Positions 39,290 through 50,113 of a stretch of DNA of 64,000 bases are shown piece by piece (positions within the stretch are counted from its first letter, which is position 1; every line of letters begins with the position of its first letter). Below the pieces are notes generated by a model. It was not told where the DNA came from and did no database searches. It was given only the letters and a program-made list of their open reading frames with translations. This DNA comes from Luteimicrobium album (GTDB taxonomy: Bacteria > Actinomycetota > Actinomycetes > Actinomycetales > Cellulomonadaceae), in assembly GCF_030161555.1 (NCBI RefSeq), contig NZ_BSUK01000001.1, positions 3,968,001 to 4,032,000 on the forward strand, given 5' to 3'. The translations under genes and the position numbers were made by a program.

Positions 39290-42200
39290 GCCCGCACCGC
39301 CCGGCTCACGGCGACGACGGGCGCGCGGTCCTGCGCGGCGTCGGCCAGCGGGGCGAGCTCGATGCTCGTCGCGAGCGTCTCGGCGCCGAGGAAGTCGCGG
39401 TGCCCCTCGACGTCGGCCAGGTGCTCGGCGGGCACCTCGAGGTGCAGGTCGATGCGGTCGGCGACGTCGAGGTCGGCGGCCTTGCGCGCGTCCTGGACGG
39501 CGCGCACGAGGTCGCGCACGTAGCCCTCGGCGCGCAGGGCGTCGTCGAGCGCGAGGTCGAGGACGACGAACCCGCCGCCCGGCAGGACCGCGGCCCCCAC
39601 GTCGCCGCCGGTGTCCCCGGCACCACCCTCGCCGCCCCCGACGACCGTGCTCAGCTCGTACTCGGCGGGCTCGAGCGGCACGTCGCCGTCGGGCGTGCGC
39701 ACGACGACGGCGTCCGCGTCGGACACGAACCAGTCCCCCGCCTTCGCCGCCTTGATGACGGCCTGGACCCCGCGTCCGAGGCGCGGGCCGGCGGCGCGCG
39801 CGTTGACCGCGAGCCGCTGGCTGATCCCGAACCGCTCGGCGGCCCCGGACTCGAGCCCGGCCAGCTCGACGGCCTTGACGTTGAGCTCGGTGGCGAGCAG
39901 GTCGGCGTACGGGGCGAGGGCCTCGGGGTCGGCGACGACGACCGTGAGCCTCGCGAGCGGCTGACGCACGCGCATCTGGTGTGCCTTGCGCACGCCGTGC
40001 GCGGCGGAGACGACGGCGCGGACCTCGTCCATCGACGCCACGAGCGCGTCGGCGGCGGCGTCCCCGAAGGCCGCGAGCGCCGGCTCGTCCACGGTCGGCC
40101 AGTCGACGAGATGCACAGAGCGCCCGCCAGTGAGCCCGCGCCAGACCTCCTCGGTGACCAGCGGGGCGAGCGGCGCCATGACGCGGGTCAGCAGCTCGAG
40201 CACCGTGTAGAGGGTGTCGAACGCACGGGGTCCTCGGCCCAGAACCGGTCGCGCTGGGTGCGCACGTACCAGTTGGTGAGCACGTCGAGGTGCTCGCGCA
40301 CCGCCTCGCACGCGGCCGCGACGTCGTACGCGTCGAGGAGCGCGGTGGTCCGCTCCACGAGCGACCTGGTGCGCGCGAGGACGTAGCCGTCGAGCGCCCC
40401 CAGCCTCGCGGCGTCGTCGGCGCCGACCGTCCGCGCGACGTACCCGTCCCCGCCGTTCGCGGCCCCCGCGTACAGCGTGAAGAAGTAGTACGTGCTCCAC
40501 AGCGGCAGCAGCACCTGGCGGACGGAGTCGCGGATGTTCTCCTCCGCGACGACGAGGTTCCCGCCGCGCAGCACGGGGCTGCTCATGAGGGACCAGCGGA
40601 CGGCGTCCGAGCCGTACGCGTCGAACATCTCCATGGGGTCGGGGAAGTTGCGCAGCGACTTGCTGGCCTTGCGGCCGTCGTCGCCGAGGATGATGCCGTG
40701 CGAGACGCACGAACGGAACGCGGGCCGGTCGAACAGCGCGGTCGACAGGACGTGCAGCAGGTAGAACCAGCCGCGCGTCTGCCCGACGTACTCGACGATG
40801 AAGTCGCCCGGGAAGTGGTGCTCGAACCACTCGGTGTTCTCGAACGGGTAGTGCACCTGGGCGAACGGCATCGAGCCCGAGTCGAACCACACGTCGAACA
40901 CGTCGGGGATGCGCCGCATCGTCGAGCGGCCCGTGGGGTCGTCGGGGTTGGAGCGCGTGAGCTCGTCGATGAAGGGGCGGTGCAGGTCGGGCTCGCCCGC
41001 CTCGTTCGTGGGCACGCGGCCGAAGTCGCGCTCGAGCTCCGCGAGCGACCCGTACACGTCGACGCGCGGGTACGCCGGGTCGTCGCTCTGCCACACCGGG
41101 ATGGGCGAGCCCCAGTAGCGGTTGCGGCTGATCGACCAGTCGCGGGCGCCCTCGAGCCACTTGCCGAACTGGCCGTCCTTGATGTGCTCGGGCGTCCAGG
41201 AGATCTCCTGGTTGAGCTCGACCATGCGGTCGCGGAACGCGGTGACGCGCACGAACCAGCTCGACACGGCCTTGTAGATCAGGGGTTCCGGCAGCGCCAG
41301 CAGTGCGGGTAGGAGTGCTGGTAGGTCTCGTGGCGCACGAGCACGGGGCGCTCGGCGACGGCGCGCCGCTCGACGGGGCCGGCGACGCGCTTGAGGTCCG
41401 CGATGATCGTCGGGTTCGCGTCGAAGACCTGCTCGCCCGCGTAGTCGCCGACCTGCGTCGTGAACCGGCCGCGCGCGTCGACGGGCACGACGGGCCGGAT
41501 CCCCGCCGCGTCGCAGGCCGCCATGTCGTCCTCGCCGAACGCGGGGGCGAGGTGCACGACGCCGGTGCCGTCCTCGATCGTGACGAAGTCCGCGACGAGC
41601 ACCTGGTGGGCGTTCTCGTGCCCGACGAAGTAGTCGAACGGCGGGTGGTACGTCGCGCCGGCGAGGTCCGCGCCGCGCACGGTCGCGAGGACCGTCGGCT
41701 CGTCGCCGAGCTCGCGCGCGAACGCCGCGAGCCGCGGCTGCGCGAGCAGGACGCGCTCGCCCGGGTGCTCGTCGGCGAACGGTGACCCGTCCTGCGGCTG
41801 CACGACGACGTAGTCCACGTCCGGCCCGACGGCGACCGCGAGGTTGGAGGGCAGCGTCCACGGCGTGGTGGTCCAGATCAGGACGAGAGCGCCGTCGACG
41901 ACGGAGCGCACCTCGGGCGCAAGCGCCGCCGCGGGCGAGCCGTCGCGCGCACCCGCCAGGCGCAGGCCGACCGTGACCGCCGGGTCCTGGCGCGACGCGT
42001 ACACGTCGTCGTCCATGCGCAGCTCGTGGTTGGACAGGGGGTCTCGTCGCGCCAGCAATACGGCAGCACGCGGTAGCCCTCGTACGCGAGGCCCTTGTCG
42101 TGGAGCTGCTTGAACGCCCACAGCACCGACTCCATGAAGGTGACGTCGAGCGTCTTGTAGTCGTGCTCGAAGTCCACCCAGCGGGCCTGCCGCTCGACGT

Positions 42201-42641
42201 ACTCCTCCCACTCCTTCGTGTACTTCAGCACCGAGGTCCGGCACGCGTCGTTGAACGCCGCGATGCCCATCTCGTCGATCTGCGACTTGTCCGTGATCCC
42301 GAGGATCCGCTCCGCCTCGAGCTCCGCCGGCAGGCCGTGCGTGTCCCACCCGAAGCGCCGCTCCACCCGGCGGCCCTTCATGGTCTGGTAGCGCGGGACG
42401 ACGTCCTTGACGTAGCCCGTGAGCAGGTGTCCGTAGTGCGGAAGCCCGTTCGCGAAGGGGGGCCGTCGTAGAAGACGAACTCGTTGCTGCCGTCCTCGCC
42501 CGCCGGCCGCTGGTCGATCGACGCCTGGAACGTGCCGTCCGACTTCCAGAAGGCGAGCGTGCCCCGCTCGACGTCGGGCAGGTTCGGGGACGCCGGGACG
42601 CGCGCGTCGTCACCGGAACGGTGCTGGGGGTAGTGGGCCAT
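39286..42641 (-). CDS. ileS: Isoleucyl-tRNA synthetase, eukaryote-like type (four frameshifts)
   Basis: Charges tRNA-Ile; 1119 residues after repair. The frame breaks at 42457-42462, 42037-42041, 41282-41285 and 40227-40230. The HIGH-like motif appears across the first break as [22 protein letters not shown] and the large editing domain ([16 protein letters not shown]) follow. The second signature reads [10 protein letters not shown], with Ala where Met is usual. The length and motifs fit the eukaryote-like type, often less sensitive to mupirocin. ATG 42641 has CAGGAG nine bases upstream. Confidence 0.92.
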
Positions 42642-42724
42642 GGGGTTCGGCTCCTGGGCGATCGAAGGGCGGCAAGCCTGCGGTGGACCTGGGTCGTGCA
42701 CTCGTGCGAGGACGACCCGGCCGA

Positions 42725-42940
42725 CCGGTGACCCGGCTCGGCGGACCGCGGTACCACCCCGCTTGTCGCCGGCGCTCCGGCGACCGCTCCTTCAGGGCTG
42801 TGACGGGCCCTCCCGTCCGGTTCTACTGAGCCTCGCCGTGCCGTGCGCTGCGCCGGAGACCAGACTGGTCGGGGCGGGAGCGCGACGCTGAGGCCGTTCT
42901 TCCGGAGGCTCGCCGGTGATGGCCGGGTCGACGCCTTGTG
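42725..42940 (-). ncRNA. T-box riboswitch of ileS (translational, ultrashort stem I)
   Basis: The conserved T-box sequence GGGGTGGTACCGCGG lies at 42760-42746 on the minus strand. About 150 bases upstream, a short stem closed by GGCC carries AUC (42920-42918), the isoleucine codon, as specifier, followed by ACCGGCGAGCCTCCGGAAGA. That is the known ultrashort stem I layout of actinobacterial ileS leaders. There is no U-tract before the start, so uncharged tRNA-Ile probably exposes the ribosome binding site. The rest of the 347-base gap holds the promoter and the antiporter's upstream region. Confidence 0.88.
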
Positions 42941-42945
42941 CCCCC

Positions 42946-42951
42946 ATCGTA
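42946..42951 (-). promoter_or_regulatory. Candidate -10 of the ileS promoter
   Basis: TACGAT on the minus strand lies just upstream of the T-box leader. A CTGTCC 19 bases further upstream could be a weak -35. Confidence 0.4.
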
Positions 42952-42988
42952 GCGGGCCGCCGCGGGCCCCGGACAGCGGAAAGGGACC

Positions 42989-44401
42989 ATGGCCGACCCG
43001 ACGACCACCGCCCGGACCACGACCGTCGGCATCGGTGCGCTCACCGCGATGGTCGTCGGCTCGATGGTCGGCGCGGGCGTGTTCTCCCTGCCGGCGCGCT
43101 TCGCGGAGCGGACGGGCGTGTGGGGCACCCTCGGGGCGTGGGCCGTCGCCGGGGCCGGGACGCTCACGCTCGCCCTCGTCTTCCAGACGCTCGCCGTGCG
43201 CCGGCCCGGGCTCGACGCCGGCATCTACGCGTACGCGAAGACGGGCTTCGGCGAGTACCCCGGCTTCCTGTCGGTGATCGGCTACTGGGCGAGCGCGTGC
43301 GCGGGCAACGTCACCTACTGGGTGCTCGTGATGTCGACGCTGGGCGCCGCCTTCCCCGCGCTCGGGCAGGGCGACTCGGTGCTCGCCGTCGTCCTCGCGA
43401 GCGTCGGGCTGTGGGCCGTCTTCGCGCTCGTGCGACGCAGCGTGACCGGGGCGGTCGTGGTGAACCGCGTGGTGACGGTCGCGAAGGTCGTGCCCATCGT
43501 CGTGTTCGTCGTGCTCTGCGCGACGCTGCTCGACCCCCGCGTGCTCGCCGAGAACCTGTCCGCACCCTCGTCCGCGGGGTCGTTCTTCTCGCAGCTCAGC
43601 GGCGTCACGCTCGTCACGGTCTTCGTGTTCCTGGGCGTGGAGGGCGCGAGCGTCTACTCCCGCCACGCCCGCCGGCGGCGCGACGTCGGCCGCGCGACCG
43701 TCCTCGGGTTCGTGTCCGTGCTCGCGCTGTTCGCCTCGGTGTCGGTCGTGTCGTACGGGATCCTGCCGCGCGACGAGCTCGCGGGCCTGCGGCAGCCGTC
43801 GATGGCCGGGGTGCTCGAGGCCGCCGTCGGAGGATGGGGCCGCGTCGTCGTGAGCGTCGGGCTTGTCGTGTCGGTGCTCGGCGCGTACCTCGCCTGGACC
43901 CTGATGGCCGCGGAGGTGCTGCTCGTGGCCGCGCGCGACGGCGACCTGCCGCGGCTCCTGTCGCGGTCGGACGCGCGGGACACCCCCGTCCCGGCGCTGT
44001 TCCTCACGTCCGCGCTGGCACAGGTGCTGCTGCTCGTGACGCTCCTGTCCGCCGACGCCTTCGACTTCGCGCTCGACCTCACGGCCACGCTCGCGATCGT
44101 CCCCTACGTGCTCGCGGCCGGCTTCGCGGTGCGCGTCGGCGTGCGCGACGCGCGGCGCGGGGAGACGGTCGTCGCCGTCCTCGCGACCGCGTACACCCTG
44201 TTCCTCCTGGTGGCCGCGGGTCCGGCCTACCTGCTCGTGATCCTCGTCGTGTACGCGCCCGCGAGCGTGCTCTTCGCGCGCGCCCGACGGGAGGCCGGCC
44301 GCCGTGCCTTCACGCGCGGCGAGCTCGCCGGGCTGTGCGCGATCTGCCTGGGCGCCGTCGTCGGGATCGTGTGCCTGGCCGCGGGTGCGGTGCACCTGTG
44401 A
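42989..44401 (+). CDS. Basic amino acid/polyamine antiporter, APC superfamily
   Basis: A 470-residue membrane protein with about 12 helices. The first helix carries [20 protein letters not shown], the helix-breaking substrate loop of APA-family exchangers such as arginine:ornithine or lysine:cadaverine antiporters. [19 protein letters not shown] and [20 protein letters not shown] fit the same family. AAGGGA lies upstream of ATG 42989. It is divergent from ileS and convergent with the pyruvyl transferase-like gene. The exact substrate cannot be read from sequence. Confidence 0.78.
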   Translation: MADPTTTARTTTVGIGALTAMVVGSMVGAGVFSLPARFAERTGVWGTLGAWAVAGAGTLTLALVFQTLAVRRPGLDAGIYAYAKTGFGEYPGFLSVIGYWASACAGNVTYWVLVMSTLGAAFPALGQGDSVLAVVLASVGLWAVFALVRRSVTGAVVVNRVVTVAKVVPIVVFVVLCATLLDPRVLAENLSAPSSAGSFFSQLSGVTLVTVFVFLGVEGASVYSRHARRRRDVGRATVLGFVSVLALFASVSVVSYGILPRDELAGLRQPSMAGVLEAAVGGWGRVVVSVGLVVSVLGAYLAWTLMAAEVLLVAARDGDLPRLLSRSDARDTPVPALFLTSALAQVLLLVTLLSADAFDFALDLTATLAIVPYVLAAGFAVRVGVRDARRGETVVAVLATAYTLFLLVAAGPAYLLVILVVYAPASVLFARARREAGRRAFTRGELAGLCAICLGAVVGIVCLAAGAVHL

Positions 44402-44418
44402 GCGCGGGCCGGCCCGGC

Positions 44419-45504
44419 TCAGACGAGGGCGTCCGCGAGCGCCCGCGCCTGGCCCTGGAGCTGCGCCCAGAGCTCCTCGCGGCGTTCCGCGACCCGGGCG
44501 GCGAGGGCTTCCTCGTGGGCCACGAACTCGTCCAGCTTCGCGATCATCCCGTCGGCGGTGGCATCGAGCTGGGCTGTCGACATGGGGTTCCGGCGCGGAA
44601 CGTCGCACAGGAAGGTGTCGTCGCCGAAGTAGTCGCGGGGCATGCCGCGCCGGGCCTGCATCCCGACGAACGCCGCGGGCTTGTCGAACGCGAGGAACGG
44701 CAGCCAGCCGTGCAGCCGCTTGCCGAACGCGAACCGGCAGTCGGTGTACCGGGCGCCGTAGGACGGGTGCGCGGCGAGGGCCTCGTTGAACCTGCGGTGG
44801 AACTCGGGGCCGGGCAGCGCGGGGTCCAGGGCCGCCTTGAACGGGGCTGCGTCGATCTCGATGGGCGGGAGCAGGTCCAGCAGCCAGGGGTTGAAGTCGC
44901 CCGACGCGTTGATCATCGAACGGACCTCGAGACCCTGGGCGTTCGCGTGGTCCACGAACCGCCGCAGCGGGTGGGACGCGGCGTTCTCCGCCGTGAAGAG
45001 GAACCCGTCGAGGTTCACGACGACGACGTCGCGCGTCCGGTTCGGGACGTCCAGGAGGCGGTCGGTGAACAGCGACGCGCACGGCGCCCACTCGGGGGCC
45101 GTGACCGGGCCGATCTTCCGCAGGAGCTCGGCCTCCTTGGTCGCGCGGACGACGATCTGACGGGAGCGTGACGTGACCCGCCGGACCGCGGCCTCCTCGT
45201 CCTCGGTCGGCTGCTGGAGGACGCCCGTGGACCAGAGGAAGAACTTCTTGCTCTCGAACGTGTCCCACTGCTTCGCGAGCTTGGCGTGCAGGTGGCGCGA
45301 CGAGTTCGTCTGCACGAACAGTCCGCCCGGTCCGATGATCACGTTGTCCGTGCGCCTGTCACCGCGACGCAGGTAGACGGGGTCGCTCGCGTGCCGGAAG
45401 TCGAGCTCGACGAGCCCGTCGAAGAGCGCGCGCGTGACCTCGTAGAGGAGGGCGTCGCCGGCGTTGCCCCGGGGACCGCACGTGATCCAGAGCGCGCGCT
45501 TCAC
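44419..45504 (-). CDS. Polysaccharide pyruvyl transferase-like protein
   Basis: A 361-residue soluble protein with the GT-B-like fold of CsaB/polysaccharide pyruvyl transferases. [20 protein letters not shown] begins the nucleotide-type binding loop, and IIGPGGLFV follows. A region near the C-terminus, [26 protein letters not shown], carries the Arg-Leu-His motif of the family. Such enzymes add pyruvate ketals to surface polysaccharides, or in some cases are glycosyltransferases. GTG 45504 overlaps the stop of the GT29-GT4 gene (GTGA), so the two are co-expressed. Confidence 0.72.
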   Translation of the reverse strand: MKRALWITCGPRGNAGDALLYEVTRALFDGLVELDFRHASDPVYLRRGDRRTDNVIIGPGGLFVQTNSSRHLHAKLAKQWDTFESKKFFLWSTGVLQQPTEDEEAAVRRVTSRSRQIVVRATKEAELLRKIGPVTAPEWAPCASLFTDRLLDVPNRTRDVVVVNLDGFLFTAENAASHPLRRFVDHANAQGLEVRSMINASGDFNPWLLDLLPPIEIDAAPFKAALDPALPGPEFHRRFNEALAAHPSYGARYTDCRFAFGKRLHGWLPFLAFDKPAAFVGMQARRGMPRDYFGDDTFLCDVPRRNPMSTAQLDATADGMIAKLDEFVAHEEALAARVAERREELWAQLQGQARALADALV

Positions 45505-47892
45505 GACGCCCGCCCCTCGGCCGCGTCGGACGGGGCGGGCTCGAGCAGGGCGTCGAGCTGCTCGTCGAGCATCGCCCGGTAGCGCTCGGCGAAGTGCTCC
45601 AGGGAGAAGTGGTCCTCGAAGACCTTCCGGTTGCGCTCGCCCCAGGCGACGCGGTCGCGGCTCTCGATCACCCGGCACGCGTCGTCGAGCGTGCCCTCGT
45701 CGACGAACAGGACGTTCCCGTCGAGGTCGACCTCGAGGTTCCCACCGACGGGCGACAGGACGAGCGGCTTGCCGGCTCGCATCGCCTCGAGCATGGCGAG
45801 GTCGAAGATCGAGCTGCGGTGCAGCATGACGTAGTAGTCCGCGTAGTCGAGGAGCGCGAGCAGCTTGTCGTGCTCCATGCGCTCCCCACCAGCCGGGCCG
45901 TGAAGCGTCGGCCCTTCTGCGCGTCGCGGAACGCCAGGAACTGCGCGCGGTCGCCGACGGCGCCCACCGCCACCCAGACGACCTTGCGTCCCGTGAGCTC
46001 GGCGTAGCGGTCGAGCAGCGCGGGGACGCGGTCGAGCCCCTTGTCGCTGTTGTAGTCCCCGACGCTGACGAAGACGTCGGTGTGCGCGTCCTTGGCCGGG
46101 AGGTGGAGCTCGCGCGACAGACCGGCGAGGAGCGTCCCCGGTCGGCGACGGCGCCAGGACTGTCGTCGTGGTCCACGGCCGAGACGGTGTTGTAGAGCGC
46201 GGTGCCGGCGAACGCCACGTGCCCCGCCTCGTCGATGCGCGACGTCGACCGGTAGGCCTCGCGCGCCCCGAGGCTCGGGAAGTACACCTTGCGGGCGTTC
46301 TCGAGGACGAGCCGCTCGAGCCGGTCGGCGACGTGGGCCTCGTGCGACGTCGGGACGCGCCCGAGGGACCGCATCTCCTGACATGTGCTGCCCTGCTGGT
46401 GGTAGACGAGCACGTACGGCACGCCGAGCAGGTGAGCTCCGTACGCCGACCCGAGCTCGTGGCACACCAGCAGGAGCCGCCGGCCCTCCGCCTGCGCGCG
46501 CAGGACCTGGGGGCCGTCCGGACGTACTCGGCGCCGAGCACGAGGTCCGCGACCTTGGCGCTCAGGCCCGTGAGCTGGACGGACAGGCGGTCGCGCAGCG
46601 CACCCTTGCCGCCCTCGTCGAACACGTAGGCGAGCTCCTGGCCGCGGTACTCGTCGCCGAGCGCGAGCCGCTGCGTCGCGAGGACGCCGCCAGGGCCGCC
46701 CGTCTTCCCGGTGGCCGGGTCGTACTGGCGGTAGGCGCAGCTCACCACGGTGACCTCGCCCGCGTGGACGTCGGCGCCCGAGCGGGTCGACCGGCGAGCG
46801 GCGAGCTCGTCCGTCACGACGGCGTCGGAGGCACCTGCCCCGCGGGTCCCGTCGGCCAGGAGCGAGCGGAGGAACGCGCCCTCGCCGCCGGCGTCGTGCC
46901 GGTGGCCCATGTCGCCGAGCGCGTCGAAGTAGTGGCCGAGCTCCTCGCTGCCGTCGATCGTCGAGAAGCCGTAGACGTCGACGCCGCGCAGGTCGCCCCG
47001 CGCTTCGCGCAGCAGCCACAGGAGCTGCGCGCCGCTCGTCGGCAGGAGCAGCCCCGAGGCGTCGCGCAGGGCCTGCTTGGACGCCGTCCCGACGTGCGTG
47101 ACCTTCTCCGGGGAGAACTGCGTGTCGCGGTGGAGGACGTCGCCGTGCTCGGGCAGCTCGAGGAGGTTGCGGAAGAAGTCCATCTCCCAGACGACGAGCT
47201 GGAGGTCCTCGATCTCCGGGCGGTCCCGGACGTCGCGGTGGGCGCCGCGGACCCACACGTCGGTCCGCGCGCCGTAGTCCGCCTCGTACCCCGACGGGTA
47301 GTTGTTGAACCGGACGACGAGGTCGTGCGCGTCGATCTCCGGGCCCAGGCCCGCGCCGAGGCACCCGGGCCCGTTGCCCACGACGGCGACGGTGCGTCCG
47401 GCCACGAGCCGCCCGAAGACGTCCGCCTCGAGGTTGGCGGCGAGCACGTCCGCGGCCTCGGCGGCGCGCGCGACGTCGCCCCCGGCACGCCGAGCTCGCG
47501 CGCGAACCGCGCGACCGGCAGGCACTCGGCGAGGAGGTCCAGGTCGTCGGGCCGCTTGAGGAGCAGCGTGTGCACGAGCCGCTCGGCGGCGTCCCGGTCC
47601 CCGCCTCGAGGAGCGCGCCGCAGAACACGAGCCACAGCTTCGTCGGGAGCACCGTCCACGCGACGGAGTTCAGGCTCATCGAGCGCGCCCGCGCGAGGAG
47701 CGTCGGTGTCGGGCCCTGGTCGCGCCACTCGGCGCGCGTGAGGGCCAGGTCGTCGACGTACGTGCCCTTGCCGCCTCCACGGCCACGGTCGGCCGCCAGC
47801 CGGGCAGCGTGACCGAACAGCCGCTTGTCGAGGGCTCGGATCCGCCACGCGGCGGCACGCACGAGCGGGACTTTCCTGAGGTTCCTGTTCAT
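45501..47892 (-). CDS. GT29 (sialyltransferase-like) - GT4 fusion glycosyltransferase (five frameshifts)
   Basis: 798 residues after repair. The breaks are at 47599-47602, 47479-47483, 46509-46513, 46136-46139 and 45884-45887. Residues 1-160 are basic/helical. The GT29 domain (about 160-385) shows all four sialylmotifs: L (VAVVGNGPGCLGAGLGPEID), S (LLPTSGAQLLWLLRE..VDVYGFS), HYFD, and HxxxxE in HDAGGE. A second GT-B domain has SVGDYNSDKG and FDLAMLEAMRAGKPLVL, the E(x7)E-type GT4 site. There is no signal peptide. It probably builds an exported or surface glycan with the next gene. Whether the donor is CMP-sialic acid is unknown, and no sialic acid genes are nearby. A candidate -10 TACGAT lies at 47926-47931. 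Confidence 0.78.
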
Positions 47893-47979
47893 CTCACCGT
47901 TTCGACAGCGCGGGTTGGTCCGCGGATCGTAGGCGGACCGGTCCGAACCGGCGGAGAACCTCGGGTGAACAGGACACGA

Positions 47980-47994
47980 CCCGCCGGTGGCGGG
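47980..47994 (-). terminator. Short hairpin downstream of the SDR gene
   Basis: CCCGCC/GGCGGG with a three-base loop lies 24 bases after the SDR stop. It separates the SDR gene from the glycosyltransferase gene. Confidence 0.4.
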
Positions 47995-48017
47995 GCGACG
48001 TCGGCGGTGAGGGCTCC

Positions 48018-48835
48018 TCAGGCGTGCCGGTCGACGCGCTGGGCCGACGCCTGGGCGCGCGGGCGGATGACGAGCTCGTCGACGTCGACGTGCGGGGGCA
48101 GCGACAGGGTCCAGCGCACGGCCTCGGCGACGTCGTCGGCGGTCAGGGTCCGGGCACGCCCGCGTAGACCGCGTCGGCCTTGGCCTGGTCGCCGCCGTAC
48201 CGGACGAGCGAGAACTCCTCGGTCTGCACCATGCCGGGCGCGATGTCGATGACGCGGACCGGCTCCCCCAGGAGCTCGAACCGCAGTGTCCGGGCGACGG
48301 CTCGCTCCGCCGTCTTGGCCGCCACGTAGCCACCGCCGCCCTCGTAGGGCTCGTGGGCCGCGGTCGACGTGATGACGACGACCGTCCCCTCCGCGTCGCG
48401 GAGGGCGGGCAGGAGCTCCTGGACCACGCGGACCGTGCCGAGCACGTTGAGCTCGTACATCCGGCGCCACTGGTCGAGGTCGGCCTCCGCGACCTGGTCG
48501 ACGCCGAGCGCCCCGCCCGCGACGTTCACCAGCGCGTCCACCGGGCCGTCGGCGACGACCCGCTCCACGAGCCGCGCGACGTCGTCGTCGCTCGTGACGT
48601 CCGCGACCACGTACGTCGCGCCCGTGCGATCCGCGACCTGGCGCAGCCGGTCCTCCCGGCGCGCGACCGCGACCACGTCCCAGCCGTCCGCGCGCAGCGC
48701 CGCGACGCTCGCCGCGCCGATTCCCGACGACGCACCCGTCACCACCGCGCGACGGGTCCGCCCCTGGGGGCCGCCGCCGGCCGTCGTCGTGCCTGCTGTG
48801 CTCCCGGCCTGCCCGGCCGTCCCGTCCTCGCTCAT
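48018..48835 (-). CDS. Short-chain dehydrogenase/reductase (one frameshift)
   Basis: Classical SDR, 272 residues after repair. The cofactor motif is VVTGASSGIGAASVAAL. NVAGGALG is the NNAG-like strand, and the catalytic Ser lies in ITSTAAHEPYEG with YVAAK (YxxxK) after it. The C-terminus reads LTADDVAEAVRWTLSLPPHVDVDELVIRP, typical of the YdfG/serine 3-dehydrogenase-like subgroup that uses NADP. The frame breaks at 48152-48154, near AGVP-RTL. The N-terminus is Gly/Thr-rich. Confidence 0.88.
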
Positions 48836-49060
48836 GGACGGAACGCTACCCGTCGCCCCGCACGTGTACCGGGACGGCGCGAGCGCGACTACGCTGGCCG
48901 TGGGATCGCGAGCCGTGCCTGGCTCGTCGCGGCGGCCCGGACTTGGACCGCGTGTCCCCGGCGCGCGCCGTCGTCGCGCGCCCGGCGCCCGTCATCGGGC
49001 CTGCTGACGCCACGCACCTCGCTCGCCGCAGAGTTCCCGCTCGCCGGAAAGGCTCCGTCC

Positions 49061-50113
49061 TTGTCGACCGTTCGCACCCGTCCTCGCCGCGCCCGCAGCC
49101 TCGCGCTCGCAGGCGCCGGCGGCCTCCTCGCCCTCTCCCTCGCCGCCTGCTCGTCGGGCTCCGGCGAGGCCGACACCTCGCCGCGGTCCACCGCTGCCAC
49201 CGACGCCGCGGGCCCCCGCACCACCTATCCCGTGACGCTCGACAACTGCGGCACGAAGGTCACCTTCCAGGCCGCTCCGGACCGCGTCGTGACCATCAAG
49301 TCGTCGACCACCGAGATGATGCTGGCCCTGGGCCTCGGCGACCACGTCGTCGGGTCGGCGTTCCTGGACGGCCCGCTGCCCGACTCGCTCGCGCCCGCCG
49401 CCGAGGGCAACAAGGCGATCAGCTCGCCGATGGCCGCGCAGGTCCCCGGGTCGGAGGCGGTGCTCGCCCTCCAGCCCGACCTCGTCTACGCCGGCTGGGA
49501 GTCGAACGTCTCCGCCCAGGGCGCCGGGGCGCGGCCCACGCTCGCCAAGCTGGGCGTCAACACGTACGTGTCGCCGTCGGCGTGCCAGGAGAAGGCGTAC
49601 CAGCCGAACCCGCTGACCTTCGACGACGTCTTCGGGGAGATCGCCCAGGTCGGGCAGGTCTTCGACGTCCAGGACCGGGCCGCGTCGCTCGTCGCCGAGC
49701 AGAAGAAGCAGCTCGCGGCCGTCCCGAAGGACGGCGACGGGCACACCGTCCTGTGGTGGTCGTCGGGCAACGGCACCCCGTACGTCGGGGCGGGCATCGG
49801 CGCGCCGGAGATGATCATGAAGGCCGTCGGCCTGAAGAACGTCGCGGCCGACGTGCCGATGACGTGGACGTCGCTCGGCTGGGAGAAGATCGTCGCCGCC
49901 GACCCGGACGTGATCGTCCTGGTCGACGCGTCGTGGAACACGGCCGAGGCGAAGAAGGAGTTCCTCGAGTCGAACGGCGCGACGAAGAACCTGCAGGCCG
50001 TCAAGCACCACCGGTACGTCGTGCTCCCGTTCGCGAGCACCGAGGCCGGGGTCCGCAACGTCGACGCCGCGGCCCAGCTCGCCGCCGACCTGTTGCAGCT
50101 CGACTGGTCGTGA
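49061..50113 (+). CDS. ABC transporter substrate-binding lipoprotein, predicted F420-0 importer
   Basis: A 350-residue lipoprotein. After an Arg-rich start, the signal peptide ends in SLAACSSG (lipobox LAAC). The body is a type III binding protein (BtuF/FepB-like), with VTIKSSTTEMMLALGLGDHV and LVYAGWESN. The TTG start at 49061 is supported by GGAAAGG eight bases upstream; no ATG or GTG fits as well. An 8-bp hairpin lies at 48960-48982. The transporter genes overlap and lead into cofD. Transporters in this position are annotated elsewhere as putative F420-0 importers, though corrinoid or haem-like ligands cannot be excluded. Confidence 0.75.
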   Translation: MSTVRTRPRRARSLALAGAGGLLALSLAACSSGSGEADTSPRSTAATDAAGPRTTYPVTLDNCGTKVTFQAAPDRVVTIKSSTTEMMLALGLGDHVVGSAFLDGPLPDSLAPAAEGNKAISSPMAAQVPGSEAVLALQPDLVYAGWESNVSAQGAGARPTLAKLGVNTYVSPSACQEKAYQPNPLTFDDVFGEIAQVGQVFDVQDRAASLVAEQKKQLAAVPKDGDGHTVLWWSSGNGTPYVGAGIGAPEMIMKAVGLKNVAADVPMTWTSLGWEKIVAADPDVIVLVDASWNTAEAKKEFLESNGATKNLQAVKHHRYVVLPFASTEAGVRNVDAAAQLAADLLQLDWS

